From NCBI GenBank assembly GCA_040753795.1, contig JBFMDX010000008.1:146669-210668 (forward strand): 64,000 nt of DNA. Direction: 5' to 3'. Of this stretch, positions 35,610 to 43,790 are shown one piece after another. The notes beneath the pieces were generated by a model, which had not been told where the DNA came from, ran no database searches, and saw only the letters and a list, made by a program, of their open reading frames with translations. A program made the translations under genes and the position numbers. This DNA comes from Thermodesulfobacteriota bacterium. Lineage in GTDB: Bacteria; Desulfobacterota; Desulfobacteria; Desulfobacterales; Desulfosudaceae. Numbering within the stretch: position 1 is the first letter of the stretch; each line of letters opens with the position of its first letter.

Positions 35610-35620
35610 AGGAGTGGATA

Positions 35621-36610
35621 ATGGTGTCACCCATTTTGGTTTTGGCGGAAAGTTCAGGCGGGAAAGTTCTCGCGCTGTCCCTGGAGGCCCTGGCCATGGG
35701 CCGAAAGGCGGCCAGGGAAAGTGGCACATCCCTGGCCGTTCTGGTCTGTGGAAAAGGCGTTTTGACGGCGGCCAATGAGCTGCTTTGTTATGGCGCGGAC
35801 AAGGTCCTGGCCGTGGACAATGATCTTCTGGCGGATCTTCATCCGGACCTCTTGTGCGCTGCGGTTTCACAGGCATGCGACATCATCAAGCCCGGGGCGC
35901 TTTTTATGGCCGAAACCCTGGCGGCCCTGGACCTGGCCCCCAGGCTGGCCGCGCGCCTCAAGACCGGCTGCGCCTCGGACTGCGTGGACGTTAGCTTTTC
36001 CAGGGACACCGGCGGTTTTATCTTCACCAAGCCGGTTTATTCCGGGAACGTCATGGCCCAGTTTGCCCTCGCCGGGGAACCGGTCGTGGCCACCTTCCGG
36101 GCCCGGGCAGCAGAAGCCCCGGAGCCCGGGGCGATGTCGGGGCGGGTGGAAAACCTGGATGTCAGCCTGGTGCCCTCCCTGGCCCGTTACGAGGTGGTGG
36201 AAAAGGTTTCCATTGATGCCACCGGCGGCCCCAGGCTGGAAAGCGCGGACAAGATCGTTTCCGGCGGCCGGGGAATGGGCGGGCCGGAAGGGTTTGCCGT
36301 TCTGGCGGAACTGGCCAAAGCACTGGGCGGCGCCGTGGGCGCCAGCCGCCCGCCCTGTGACCTGGGATGGATTTCCCCGGTCCACCAGGTGGGCATCACC
36401 GGTGCTATCGTGGCCCCGTCCCTGTATATCGCGACCGGTATTTCCGGCTCCACCCAGCACGTGGCCGGCATGGCGGGCGCCAGGGTGATCGTCGCCATCA
36501 ACAACAACCAGGACGCCAATATCTTCAAGATAGCGGATTTTGGAATCGTGGGGGACTGGGAGAAAATCGTTCCAGCCCTTACCCGGGCGGCCGCGGAAAT
36601 CGCAGGATAG
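35621..36610 (+). CDS. etfA: Electron transfer flavoprotein alpha subunit
   Basis: A 329-residue EtfA. The N-terminal domain (ILVLAESSGGKVLALSLEAL) is followed by KTGCASDCVDVSF. The conserved C-terminal FAD-binding domain has VSGGRGMGGPEGFAVL, HQVGITGAIVAPSLYIATGI-like and SGSTQHVAGMAGARVIVAIN segments, ending in FGIVGDWEKIVPAL. Etf carries electrons between flavin dehydrogenases and the quinone pool or ferredoxin/NAD in bifurcating variants. It lies directly after two FAD-linked oxidases, as in Etf-coupled lactate dehydrogenase systems. A good GGAG ribosome site precedes the ATG. Confidence 0.93.
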   Translation: MVSPILVLAESSGGKVLALSLEALAMGRKAARESGTSLAVLVCGKGVLTAANELLCYGADKVLAVDNDLLADLHPDLLCAAVSQACDIIKPGALFMAETLAALDLAPRLAARLKTGCASDCVDVSFSRDTGGFIFTKPVYSGNVMAQFALAGEPVVATFRARAAEAPEPGAMSGRVENLDVSLVPSLARYEVVEKVSIDATGGPRLESADKIVSGGRGMGGPEGFAVLAELAKALGGAVGASRPPCDLGWISPVHQVGITGAIVAPSLYIATGISGSTQHVAGMAGARVIVAINNNQDANIFKIADFGIVGDWEKIVPALTRAAAEIAG

Positions 36611-36639
36611 TCACGACAAGACAAAAGGAGTCAACCCCC

Positions 36640-37440
36640 ATGCATATCGTCGTTTGTATGAAGCAGGTGCCGGATCCGGAAAGCCCCCCCGAATCTTTTG
36701 CCATCGACCAGGAGACCCTGCGCGTGGAGCCCCGGGGTATCCCGCCGGTCATGTCCCTGTTTGATGAAAACGCCCTGGAGGCGGCCCTGAAGATGAAGGA
36801 CGCTGACAAGGACGGGACCAGAATCACGGTGCTCTCCGCCGGAAAACGGGTGCCGGACGCGGTCATGCTCAAATCCCTGGCCGCCGGTGCGGACGCGCTT
36901 GCCAAAATCGAGGGGCCTGACCTTGACCATATGGCCTTGAACGCCCGGGGCACGGCCCATGTCCTGGCCAGAGCCATCGAAAAAATCGGGGACGCCGATC
37001 TGATCCTGGCCGGCCGCCAGGCCGCGGATTCCAACGCCGGGCAGGTGGGAGCGGAGATCGCCGCGGCCCTGGACTTTCCCCTAATCACCATGGCCCGTAA
37101 GATTACGCCGGACAGCGGTTCGATCCTGGTGGAGCGGGTCCTGGCGGACGGGTATGAAGTCGTCAAGGCGCCCCTGCCCTGCGTGGTGGTGGTCTCCAAC
37201 GAGGTGGGGGAACTCCGGTACCCGGCCATGAAGGAAAGAAGAGAGGCCAAAAAAAAGCCCGTCTCCTCAACCGGGCCCGGGGACGTAGGCGCGGAGCGGA
37301 TCCCGGAAGCCGGGGCCGGCCTCAAGGGCCTGGAATATCCGGCGGCCAGAGAACGCCGGTGCGAAATGATCCCGGGTGATGATCCCGCCCGGGCGGCGAA
37401 AACCCTTATGAAAAAATTAAAGGAATCGGGCCTTTTCTGA
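36640..37440 (+). CDS. etfB: Electron transfer flavoprotein beta subunit
   Basis: A 266-residue EtfB starting MHIVVCMKQVPDPES, with the family signature around DLILAGRQAADSNAGQVGAE and the C-terminal anchor ending KKLKESGLF. The ATG at 36640 has AAAGGAG upstream; the frame is open upstream but the conserved N-terminus fixes the start. It forms the heterodimer with EtfA encoded 29 bp upstream. Whether this Etf is of the bifurcating type cannot be decided by eye. Confidence 0.93.
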   Translation: MHIVVCMKQVPDPESPPESFAIDQETLRVEPRGIPPVMSLFDENALEAALKMKDADKDGTRITVLSAGKRVPDAVMLKSLAAGADALAKIEGPDLDHMALNARGTAHVLARAIEKIGDADLILAGRQAADSNAGQVGAEIAAALDFPLITMARKITPDSGSILVERVLADGYEVVKAPLPCVVVVSNEVGELRYPAMKERREAKKKPVSSTGPGDVGAERIPEAGAGLKGLEYPAARERRCEMIPGDDPARAAKTLMKKLKESGLF

Positions 37441-37466
37441 ATAAAGGGGAATAAGAGGAAACGGCT

Positions 37467-37907
37467 GTGAATTACTTCAAAAGCATCGGATACGATCCGA
37501 ACTGGAGAAGTTGGAAAAAGTGCTTTTTCCGGCTGCATTTCGCTCTATCCTTGATCAGCATGGCAGCCTTTGGATATCTGATCATGGCCCCGTTAATCGT
37601 TGAAGGGCCGCTTTCCGTACTTCGGGATATGTTGATTGCGCTCATGTTCAAACAATCCCATTTCGCATGGGCCAACGGGACTTTTTTTATCGTTGCGATT
37701 CTTTATCTGATCTATACCTTAATCAACCTGCTCCCCCTTGGCAAAAGATGGGCGAATTATCGTTTTCTCGCTGATGCAGCGACGCTTCTCGCTGTGTTTT
37801 ATGCCAATCACAACTCATATCAGCTCGTACTGGTACTGCTTCCTGTTTTACCCTGGTACCTGATCCATCGCGTGGCCGGTTCACAATTGATCAGGAGGAT
37901 TGAATAA
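37467..37907 (+). CDS. Small integral membrane protein of the redox operon (146 aa)
   Basis: Four hydrophobic segments (about residues 22-45, 55-68, 72-92 and 105-135) with a basic N-terminus. It starts at GTG 37467 with AAGAGG upstream. There is no heme-ligand pattern strong enough to call it a cytochrome, although several His are present (FKQSHFAW, ANHNSYQ). It is immediately followed by a ferredoxin gene (no gap), which in turn precedes an exported flavoprotein. It may therefore anchor an electron-transfer complex or pass electrons to the quinone pool (inference). Confidence 0.7.
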   Translation: MNYFKSIGYDPNWRSWKKCFFRLHFALSLISMAAFGYLIMAPLIVEGPLSVLRDMLIALMFKQSHFAWANGTFFIVAILYLIYTLINLLPLGKRWANYRFLADAATLLAVFYANHNSYQLVLVLLPVLPWYLIHRVAGSQLIRRIE

Positions 37908-38150
37908 ATGACGATTCAGAAATTTAATCAGAATAAATGTACCGGTTGCGGCGCCTGCGTGGAATACTGCACCAGAGACGTGTGGAGAATGAACCCGGAA
38001 ACCGGGAAAGCCCATGTCGCATACCCGGAGGATTGCCAGTCCTGCTATACATGTGAAATTAACTGCCCGGAATTTGCCATCTGGGTGCATCCCTTCCGCT
38101 ATGCACCGAAAATGTGGCCGTGCGACATGGAATATGAAGATGCCTTCTAA
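37908..38150 (+). CDS. Dicluster [4Fe-4S] ferredoxin (80 aa)
   Basis: Two complete motifs, CTGCGACVEYC (residues 11-21) and CQSCYTCEINC (about 45-55), bind two [4Fe-4S] clusters. The C-terminal extension FAIWVHPFRYAPKMWPCDM is longer than in simple ferredoxins and resembles the AprB-type iron-sulfur subunits that pair with FAD proteins of the fumarate-reductase fold. Its ATG follows the upstream stop directly and it precedes exactly such a flavoprotein. There is no signal peptide, while its apparent partner has a Tat signal, so co-export would be needed if they form a complex. Confidence 0.85.
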   Translation: MTIQKFNQNKCTGCGACVEYCTRDVWRMNPETGKAHVAYPEDCQSCYTCEINCPEFAIWVHPFRYAPKMWPCDMEYEDAF

Positions 38151-38162
38151 CGGGAGTTTACC

Positions 38163-39971
38163 ATGAATCGTATTTCAAGAAGAGACATGTTGAAATTCAT
38201 GGGAATGACAGGCGCCGCGGCCTTGGCACCTTATCCCATAAGACATGCCCATGCGGCCAAGCGGCCTGTGCCGACGGTAAATATTTTGAAATCCTACCCG
38301 TATGAAGACCGGGAAGTTTTTGAGGCGGACCTGGTTATCGTGGGCACCGGGCTCGGTGGTTTATGGGCGGCGGTTACCGCGGCGGAAGAAGGCATTAAAC
38401 GGATCGCCATTGTTGACAAAGGCGGGCTGGGCGTTTCTTCAGGTTCCGGCATGATTCTCGCGGGTACAATTTACTGGCTGGAAGGAGACGACCTTGCTGC
38501 CTGTGAGAAAGAATACCTGAGATACAGCGGCGGTCTCGGTCACCCGGACATGCTCCGGGACATGATGCAGACCTCCCGCAGGCGGATGGAAAAATGGAAA
38601 AAGTGGGGCGTTACCTATGAAGGGCTTCCGGTGCTTGGAATTCGAATACCGACCGATGGAAACCGCTACAACAAATTGAGCATAAATCCGCGCTATAAAG
38701 GCTGGGCCTGCGGGCGGGCACTGGTGCAGTGCCTGCTGGACAGGATTGATGCCCAGGGCGTGTCCACGTATTTTTCAAAAACAATGATCACCGATTTACT
38801 GGTGGAAAACGGCCGGATAAACGGCGCCGTGGGTTTGAACCGGCTGAACGGAAACCGGATCGTTTTCAAGGCGCCGTCCGTCATACTGGCCACGGGCTCC
38901 TGCACATTCGGGCCGGGGTATAACGTCAGCGCTCATCAAACCGGCGACGGATACGCATTGGCCTACCGCGCGGGCAGCAAACTGCAGAATCTCGAATTTT
39001 TGAACCCGGATGTTCTGGCGCGGGATTATAACCTTGAGGGCGGTCACCTGACCGGCATGTTCGGCGCCCGGTTCATCAATAAACACGGAAAAGATTTTAT
39101 GTGGGATTATGATCCCAACAACGGCACGAATTCAAACTTCAATACCATTGCTTTTGCCTTTGCCGATGAATGGGCCAGGGGGAACGCCCCTGTTTACCTG
39201 GACCAGACCACTGTCGTGTACAAATATATCGTCTCCAGAATATTTGAAAACTTAAGCCCCCTGAACACCTGGCAGGCGCTTAACTACAGGCGGCTGAGGG
39301 AAACCGGGAACGCGCCCACAGACTATCCGCACAACCAGATTGTTTTATATTACGGACTGCAGGGATGCATCCGGACCGACAACGACCTGATGAGTGATGA
39401 AATTGACGGGTTGTTTGCCGCCAGCCTCAGTCAGTCTTTTGATATGAGCACCATCAAAGGAATATCATCCGCCCGCGGCATGTGGTCCGGAGAAAAAACA
39501 GGCCGGACAGCCACCCGGTATGCCAGGGGGGCGGACATGCCGGTATTGCACAGGGACCAGGTGGAGAATGCGCTTGAACGTTCCATACAATATATGAAAC
39601 GGGGAAGCGGTCTTACCTACTGGCCGTTAATAAAAAAATTCCAGGATATTCTGCACAAACCAGAAATCGGCCTGCGAAAAACCGCCGAAAGCCTTGAACA
39701 TGGATTAAAACAACTCACAGAATTTAAAGAGAATGATCTCCCGGCCCTTAAAGCAGGAGATTCGCATGAATTGGTAAAAGCCCATGAACTGGAGAATATG
39801 GTTCTGGTCGCCGAGTTGTTTCTGAAGTCATCCATCATCCGGACAGAAAGCAGATATTCCCACAGAAGAATGGAATATCCTTTGCCGGATAATGAAAACT
39901 GGCTGAAATTCATCAACTGGCAAATCAACAAGGATAATGAAGCCGTGTTGAATTTTGAAAAACAAGCCTGA
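38163..39971 (+). CDS. Tat-exported FAD flavoprotein, fumarate reductase/AprA-like
   Basis: A 602-residue protein with a twin-arginine signal (SRRDMLKFMGMTGAAALA). An FAD_binding_2 domain begins at DLVIVGTGLGGLWAAVTAAEEG and includes GVSSGSGMILAGTIYW, VILATGSCTFGPGYNVSAHQTGDGYALAYRAG (FAD/catalytic core) and GLFAASLSQSFDMSTIKG. A helical C-terminal domain of the SdhA/AprA type is present (YMKRGSGLTYWPLIKKFQDIL..ENMVLVAELFLKSSIIRTESR). It is the last gene of the operon. It may oxidise or reduce an organic substrate in the periplasm, linked through the ferredoxin and membrane protein; the substrate is not identifiable. Confidence 0.82.
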   Translation: MNRISRRDMLKFMGMTGAAALAPYPIRHAHAAKRPVPTVNILKSYPYEDREVFEADLVIVGTGLGGLWAAVTAAEEGIKRIAIVDKGGLGVSSGSGMILAGTIYWLEGDDLAACEKEYLRYSGGLGHPDMLRDMMQTSRRRMEKWKKWGVTYEGLPVLGIRIPTDGNRYNKLSINPRYKGWACGRALVQCLLDRIDAQGVSTYFSKTMITDLLVENGRINGAVGLNRLNGNRIVFKAPSVILATGSCTFGPGYNVSAHQTGDGYALAYRAGSKLQNLEFLNPDVLARDYNLEGGHLTGMFGARFINKHGKDFMWDYDPNNGTNSNFNTIAFAFADEWARGNAPVYLDQTTVVYKYIVSRIFENLSPLNTWQALNYRRLRETGNAPTDYPHNQIVLYYGLQGCIRTDNDLMSDEIDGLFAASLSQSFDMSTIKGISSARGMWSGEKTGRTATRYARGADMPVLHRDQVENALERSIQYMKRGSGLTYWPLIKKFQDILHKPEIGLRKTAESLEHGLKQLTEFKENDLPALKAGDSHELVKAHELENMVLVAELFLKSSIIRTESRYSHRRMEYPLPDNENWLKFINWQINKDNEAVLNFEKQA

Positions 39972-39990
39972 AGAAACGCGGTCTGCTGAT

Positions 39991-41121
39991 TTATCGGTAC
40001 TCGTTCTCAAAATAGTGGTCGTCATCCTGCTCCAGGGGCGGCCAGTCCCGGTATTCATTGACGCCGGCGATGAAATTCCACCCGGAAAACCGTTTGTCGG
40101 TCATATCGATCATAAGAAAAAACCCGTGGTTTTTATCCTGATACCGACCGACCCAGTTGGCCGGTAAATTCGCCGTGCCGATGGTCACGTCGTTCATGCA
40201 GGTATTAAACCAGAACTGGCGAAAAGAACCATGGGCATTGGCGTTGTCGGGGTTAAAATAAAAACTGGACAGAGACCAGTACTGATCCATAAGCGGATCC
40301 CGCTGGAGCTGGAAGCAGGTCTGCCGCACCAGCGGCATAACGGCGTTATTGAACCGGCCCATTTCAGCGTTAAGCCAGCCACTGGTCACCAGGGGCCGGG
40401 CTTGAGCATAACCGTAAAGGTTGTTGGAGCCGATCACGAATCGCCGCAACTGCTGGAGAGAGGTACCCCAGTGATCGAACTCCGCCCTGAGGACCAAACC
40501 GTAAATCCGCAGGGGGTATTCGGCGGAGACCCCCGTGCGCATGGCTTCATAGTTAATGTCCCACTGGACTTCAGGATAACGGGTGCAGAGGTAGGATCCG
40601 AAGTTGTCCCAGGGCGGGGTCGAGGACTGAAGAAAAGCGGATGTTCCCAGATCGAGGGTGCTGGAGCCGGTGCCCATGTAGCGGTCATGAATCCGATCGG
40701 TCCGGTTGGTATTGGTCATGTACGGGTTATCGCCTCCGGTACCCCTGTAACTTGCATTGATTTGACTCCCCCCGCCCCTCGGATTGGCGCGGTCTTGCGG
40801 ACCGTAAACCATGGTGTAGTTGGAGTCCATGGAGGCCATATCCCCCAGTTCGGCCACCGATCGGGGGTAGTCTCCCATTTTCAGGGCACCGACTTCTCCG
40901 TATGCTTCCAGGTAAATATCGCTGGCAAACCGGACCACGGTAACAGGAGTGGTTGAAGAATAGTAGTTCGGGTCGCTGATGGCCAGTTCACACATTTTGC
41001 CGCCTTCCAGCTTCCCCATTTCATGGTTGGTCATGACGTCCATACCGGCCATAACGGGCAACGGCACGGCTATCGCCAGCAGCAGGAGGATGAGCGGAAA
41101 GCGTATCCTTGACCGTTTCAT
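39991..41121 (-). CDS. Exported protein of unknown function (376 aa)
   Basis: A signal peptide (MKRSRIRFPLILLLLAIAVPLPVMA) is followed by MDVMTNHEMGKLEGGK, a short motif resembling the N-termini of some secreted surface proteins. The mature part is rich in aromatic residues, Asn and Gly (for example RYPEVQWDINYEAMRTG, AEFDHWGTSLQQLRRF). It contains few Cys and no recognised catalytic motif. The ATG at 41121 is preferred over an upstream TTG because it begins the signal peptide. It is the last gene of the minus-strand carboxylesterase-lipase operon, so a role in lipid handling at the cell surface is possible but unproven. Confidence 0.65.
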   Translation of the reverse strand: MKRSRIRFPLILLLLAIAVPLPVMAGMDVMTNHEMGKLEGGKMCELAISDPNYYSSTTPVTVVRFASDIYLEAYGEVGALKMGDYPRSVAELGDMASMDSNYTMVYGPQDRANPRGGGSQINASYRGTGGDNPYMTNTNRTDRIHDRYMGTGSSTLDLGTSAFLQSSTPPWDNFGSYLCTRYPEVQWDINYEAMRTGVSAEYPLRIYGLVLRAEFDHWGTSLQQLRRFVIGSNNLYGYAQARPLVTSGWLNAEMGRFNNAVMPLVRQTCFQLQRDPLMDQYWSLSSFYFNPDNANAHGSFRQFWFNTCMNDVTIGTANLPANWVGRYQDKNHGFFLMIDMTDKRFSGWNFIAGVNEYRDWPPLEQDDDHYFENEYR

Positions 41122-41126
41122 GTTAT

Positions 41127-41423
41127 CTATATCTTTGCGCAAATCGACACATGAAGTTCAACAAGCATTTTCATTGTTACAAAGAACCAGATGACAGTTA
41201 GTCCGACAGATAAAAGAAAGATGGACAACCATCGGAAAAAAGGGACCCATTTTCGAAATAAATGTTTATTAACCAATAGAAATGTAATGAGAACCATTAC
41301 CGAAACCATTAGGAATTCATGTTCATGGCCCGGAATTTTAAACAAAGTGATATCGATTAAGTCGATGCCCAGCCAGACACCGACATACAATACAAAAGCA
41401 GAAATGTTATTTCTGGCGGTCAT
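41127..41423 (-). CDS. Small membrane protein (98 aa)
   Basis: Three hydrophobic stretches (FVLYVGVWLGIDLI, FLMVSVMVLITFLLV, WLSIFLLSVGLTVIWFFVTM). The start at 41423 (MTARNNISAF) is preferred to the much earlier ATG at 41558, whose first 45 residues look non-natural and would reach the lipase stop. It lies between the lipase gene and an exported protein of unknown function, in the same direction. No family was recognised. Confidence 0.5.
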   Translation of the reverse strand: MTARNNISAFVLYVGVWLGIDLIDITLFKIPGHEHEFLMVSVMVLITFLLVNKHLFRKWVPFFRWLSIFLLSVGLTVIWFFVTMKMLVELHVSICAKI

Positions 41424-41563
41424 ATCCAACCATGTTAACTTGTTAAGTCTCTGCGGCTGAATCCTTGACCCCTTGAACCCTCCCGAAACACATCGGCTCA
41501 ACCGGGAAGCTTGTGTCGTTGTGCGCCAACTGATCGGGAGATGATCCGCAAAAATCAATATGC

Positions 41564-42643
41564 TTAATAGCCGGCATTTTTCAGCCGATTGGCATGCTGG
41601 CGATACAGCTCCACCTCATTGAAAAACGGGTTGGTCAGCTCCCAGAGAAGGTTGGTTTCATCCAGGTGGTTCATGGGGTAGTTATCGCGGATCACTTTGC
41701 CCCAGTGGGATTCACAGGCGTTTACCAGGCCGTCTGTCTGGATGGGTTCACCGGAGAGGGTGCCGACGGTGGCGGCGGCAAGCAGGGCGGCATCAGAAGG
41801 ATCAAGCGGATTGGTCAGTACCTGGGTACCTGACCAGGAGTAATACCCGATGCCGTTTTCTCCCACCTGGGCCCCCTGGCCGCACCAGTAATCCGGGCGG
41901 CCGATGGAGTATACGCGGTTGAAGTATTCCTTGCGCTGATCAAAACCATCATCAGAAGCGACGTCAATAGGAAAACCGTAAAGCTCATAGGCGCTGTTAA
42001 CGGCCTGCTGGGAAACCCTGGCCGCTTCCCTTAAGGAAGCCAGGTTGGAATTAATATCGCTGGTAGGCTGCGGTACGGTCCAGCGAATGCCGCCGGCATC
42101 CATAAAAATCAGCTCGGTCAACTGGCAATCGATGCCGCACGGAAAATCAATGGGGTTCGGCGGGTTGGGGTTGTCCCGGTCATCGGTGTCGTTTGACCCG
42201 CCCACCGTACTGACCGTCGCCACCAGGTCCGGCCGCACAGCGGCCACATACCGGGATGTCGGTGCGCCGAAACTGTGGCCGATGAGGTTGAACTTTTTAT
42301 GCCCCTTCAAGGCCTTGATGAATTCAAGCTCGTGAATGAGCTGCTCCCCCCGGATTTCAGGGGTATTTTGCGCTGAAACCTGCGCCACGTATACGGTGCC
42401 GCCGCTGCGCATAACTTCATAAGGAATGGTGGGCCAGTAATCGGTGTCGATGAAGCCGACAATATCCGTATGGTCAAACCCCATACTGCCGTGCACCAGG
42501 ACCAGCGGATAGGCTGTTTTGGTGTATGTATCAGGGGGCGGCGGGGCTGATCCCGAGGCAAACGCCGTACCGGAGAAAAGAACGGTGACAAGGACAAACA
42601 ACCTAACGATGAGCGTTTTTTTGATCAGACATGCCGTTTTCAT
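41564..42643 (-). CDS. Secreted triacylglycerol lipase, Pseudomonas family I type
   Basis: A 359-residue exported alpha/beta hydrolase: signal peptide to ..GTAFA, then GSAPPPPDT linker, YPLVLVHGSMGFDH (oxyanion loop), nucleophile Ser in LIGHSFGAPT, RYVAAVRPDLV, YYSWSGTQVLTNPLDPSDA, Asp in QTDGLV and the catalytic His in CESHWGKVIRDNYPMNHLDE. It ends YRQHANRLKNAGY. These segments and the ending correspond closely to LipA of Pseudomonas aeruginosa, as recalled from the family. Such lipases need a dedicated foldase, which is encoded 14 bp upstream. Unlike the usual order, the foldase gene comes first. It hydrolyses long-chain triglycerides outside the cell. Confidence 0.9.
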   Translation of the reverse strand: MKTACLIKKTLIVRLFVLVTVLFSGTAFASGSAPPPPDTYTKTAYPLVLVHGSMGFDHTDIVGFIDTDYWPTIPYEVMRSGGTVYVAQVSAQNTPEIRGEQLIHELEFIKALKGHKKFNLIGHSFGAPTSRYVAAVRPDLVATVSTVGGSNDTDDRDNPNPPNPIDFPCGIDCQLTELIFMDAGGIRWTVPQPTSDINSNLASLREAARVSQQAVNSAYELYGFPIDVASDDGFDQRKEYFNRVYSIGRPDYWCGQGAQVGENGIGYYSWSGTQVLTNPLDPSDAALLAAATVGTLSGEPIQTDGLVNACESHWGKVIRDNYPMNHLDETNLLWELTNPFFNEVELYRQHANRLKNAGY

Positions 42644-42657
42644 TCGATGGCTCCTCT

Positions 42658-43758
42658 TTAATTTCCGGTGTTATTTTTTTTTACGCGATACCGTTCAATC
42701 ACATCCACACGCAAACGCTCCGTTTCGGAAAACGCGCTGACTTTTATTTCTTCGATCAACTCTTTTTTGTCCGCGTCGGGCTCGTCGGCGGCATCAATCC
42801 GATCAACCTCCGCGAAGAATTCGTTCAGGCGGGATTGCCAGACGCGGTTGCTTTGATCCAGCGCCGCCATCCGTTCGGCCGCGTCATACCCGTAGTCAGC
42901 CAATCGCCTTTCATACCGTTCGTCATCGGACACCCCCTCCTTCCGCCAGGCTTTTTCTTTTTTTAAAAATTCATTCACCTGTTCGTGGTTGCGGATGATC
43001 TCCTGCTGCATTTCCGGTAACCGGCTTCTCAATTCCTCTACCTGCCGTTTTTTTTCTTCCGCCGGCAAATCTGTCAGGCTCAACTCCAGGCGGGCAATAT
43101 TGTAGGCCTGGTATTTTTCTTCGTTTTGAAAAAACACGTCGCTGAATTCCTGGCCGAAGTGACGCCTTCGGGCATCCGCCAGATACGTATGATAGCCTTT
43201 CAGGTGATCAACCAGGGCCCGGCCGTGAAGATTGTAGACATCCGTGTTATCGGCAGACGCGTGTTCCGCCAGATCCCGGTTATAGGCCATAAACATCTTC
43301 AACAGCGCCCGGGCCTGTCCGGCAGCCCTGGGGGAAAGCGTGCCGTCAATATACTGCTCCATACTGGCGGCGATCTGTTCAGGTGTTTTTTCACCCAGCG
43401 CTGAAAAAAAATAATCAAAGAGGTCCCGGAAACCGATGTCCACAATCAGGTTACCGTTCCTGTCCTCCTGCAACCGGCCGTCAATTTCCGTGTCATGCTG
43501 GGACGGTGATATCAACATTGACACCTGTAAAGGACGATCCGCGGAAGAGGCTTGGTCAGCCGGAAGCGGGCTAGCTTTCTCTATCACCGCGGACATTGTG
43601 GAGGCATTCTCATCGGCCGTTCCGGCAAGACGGACTTCTCTGGCAGGCGCTGAATCAGGCGAAAAAGCCTGCCGCCAGTTAATGATACCGGTAGCCATAA
43701 CAATCACAGCTGACGCGCATAAGTAATATCGGGTTTTTCCGCTGAATTTAATGAACAC
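42658..43758 (-). CDS. Lipase-specific foldase (Lif / lipase chaperone)
   Basis: A 366-residue protein with one N-terminal membrane anchor (about residues 10-28), a variable Ala/Ser/Pro linker, and a long helical domain rich in Lys, Glu and Arg. The Lif signature (RxxFDY..SA) is present as RDLFDYFFSALGEKTPEQ. Helical repeats such as RRHFGQEFSDVFFQNEEKYQ complete the family pattern. Lif wraps around the lipase and folds it in the periplasm before type II secretion. The called start is GTG at 43758, with a G-rich stretch only just upstream, so the exact start is uncertain. The gene directly precedes the lipase. Confidence 0.85.
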   Translation of the reverse strand: MFIKFSGKTRYYLCASAVIVMATGIINWRQAFSPDSAPAREVRLAGTADENASTMSAVIEKASPLPADQASSADRPLQVSMLISPSQHDTEIDGRLQEDRNGNLIVDIGFRDLFDYFFSALGEKTPEQIAASMEQYIDGTLSPRAAGQARALLKMFMAYNRDLAEHASADNTDVYNLHGRALVDHLKGYHTYLADARRRHFGQEFSDVFFQNEEKYQAYNIARLELSLTDLPAEEKKRQVEELRSRLPEMQQEIIRNHEQVNEFLKKEKAWRKEGVSDDERYERRLADYGYDAAERMAALDQSNRVWQSRLNEFFAEVDRIDAADEPDADKKELIEEIKVSAFSETERLRVDVIERYRVKKNNTGN

Positions 43759-43790
43759 CCCTCAATCTTTTTGCTGAAAATCACGTAAAA

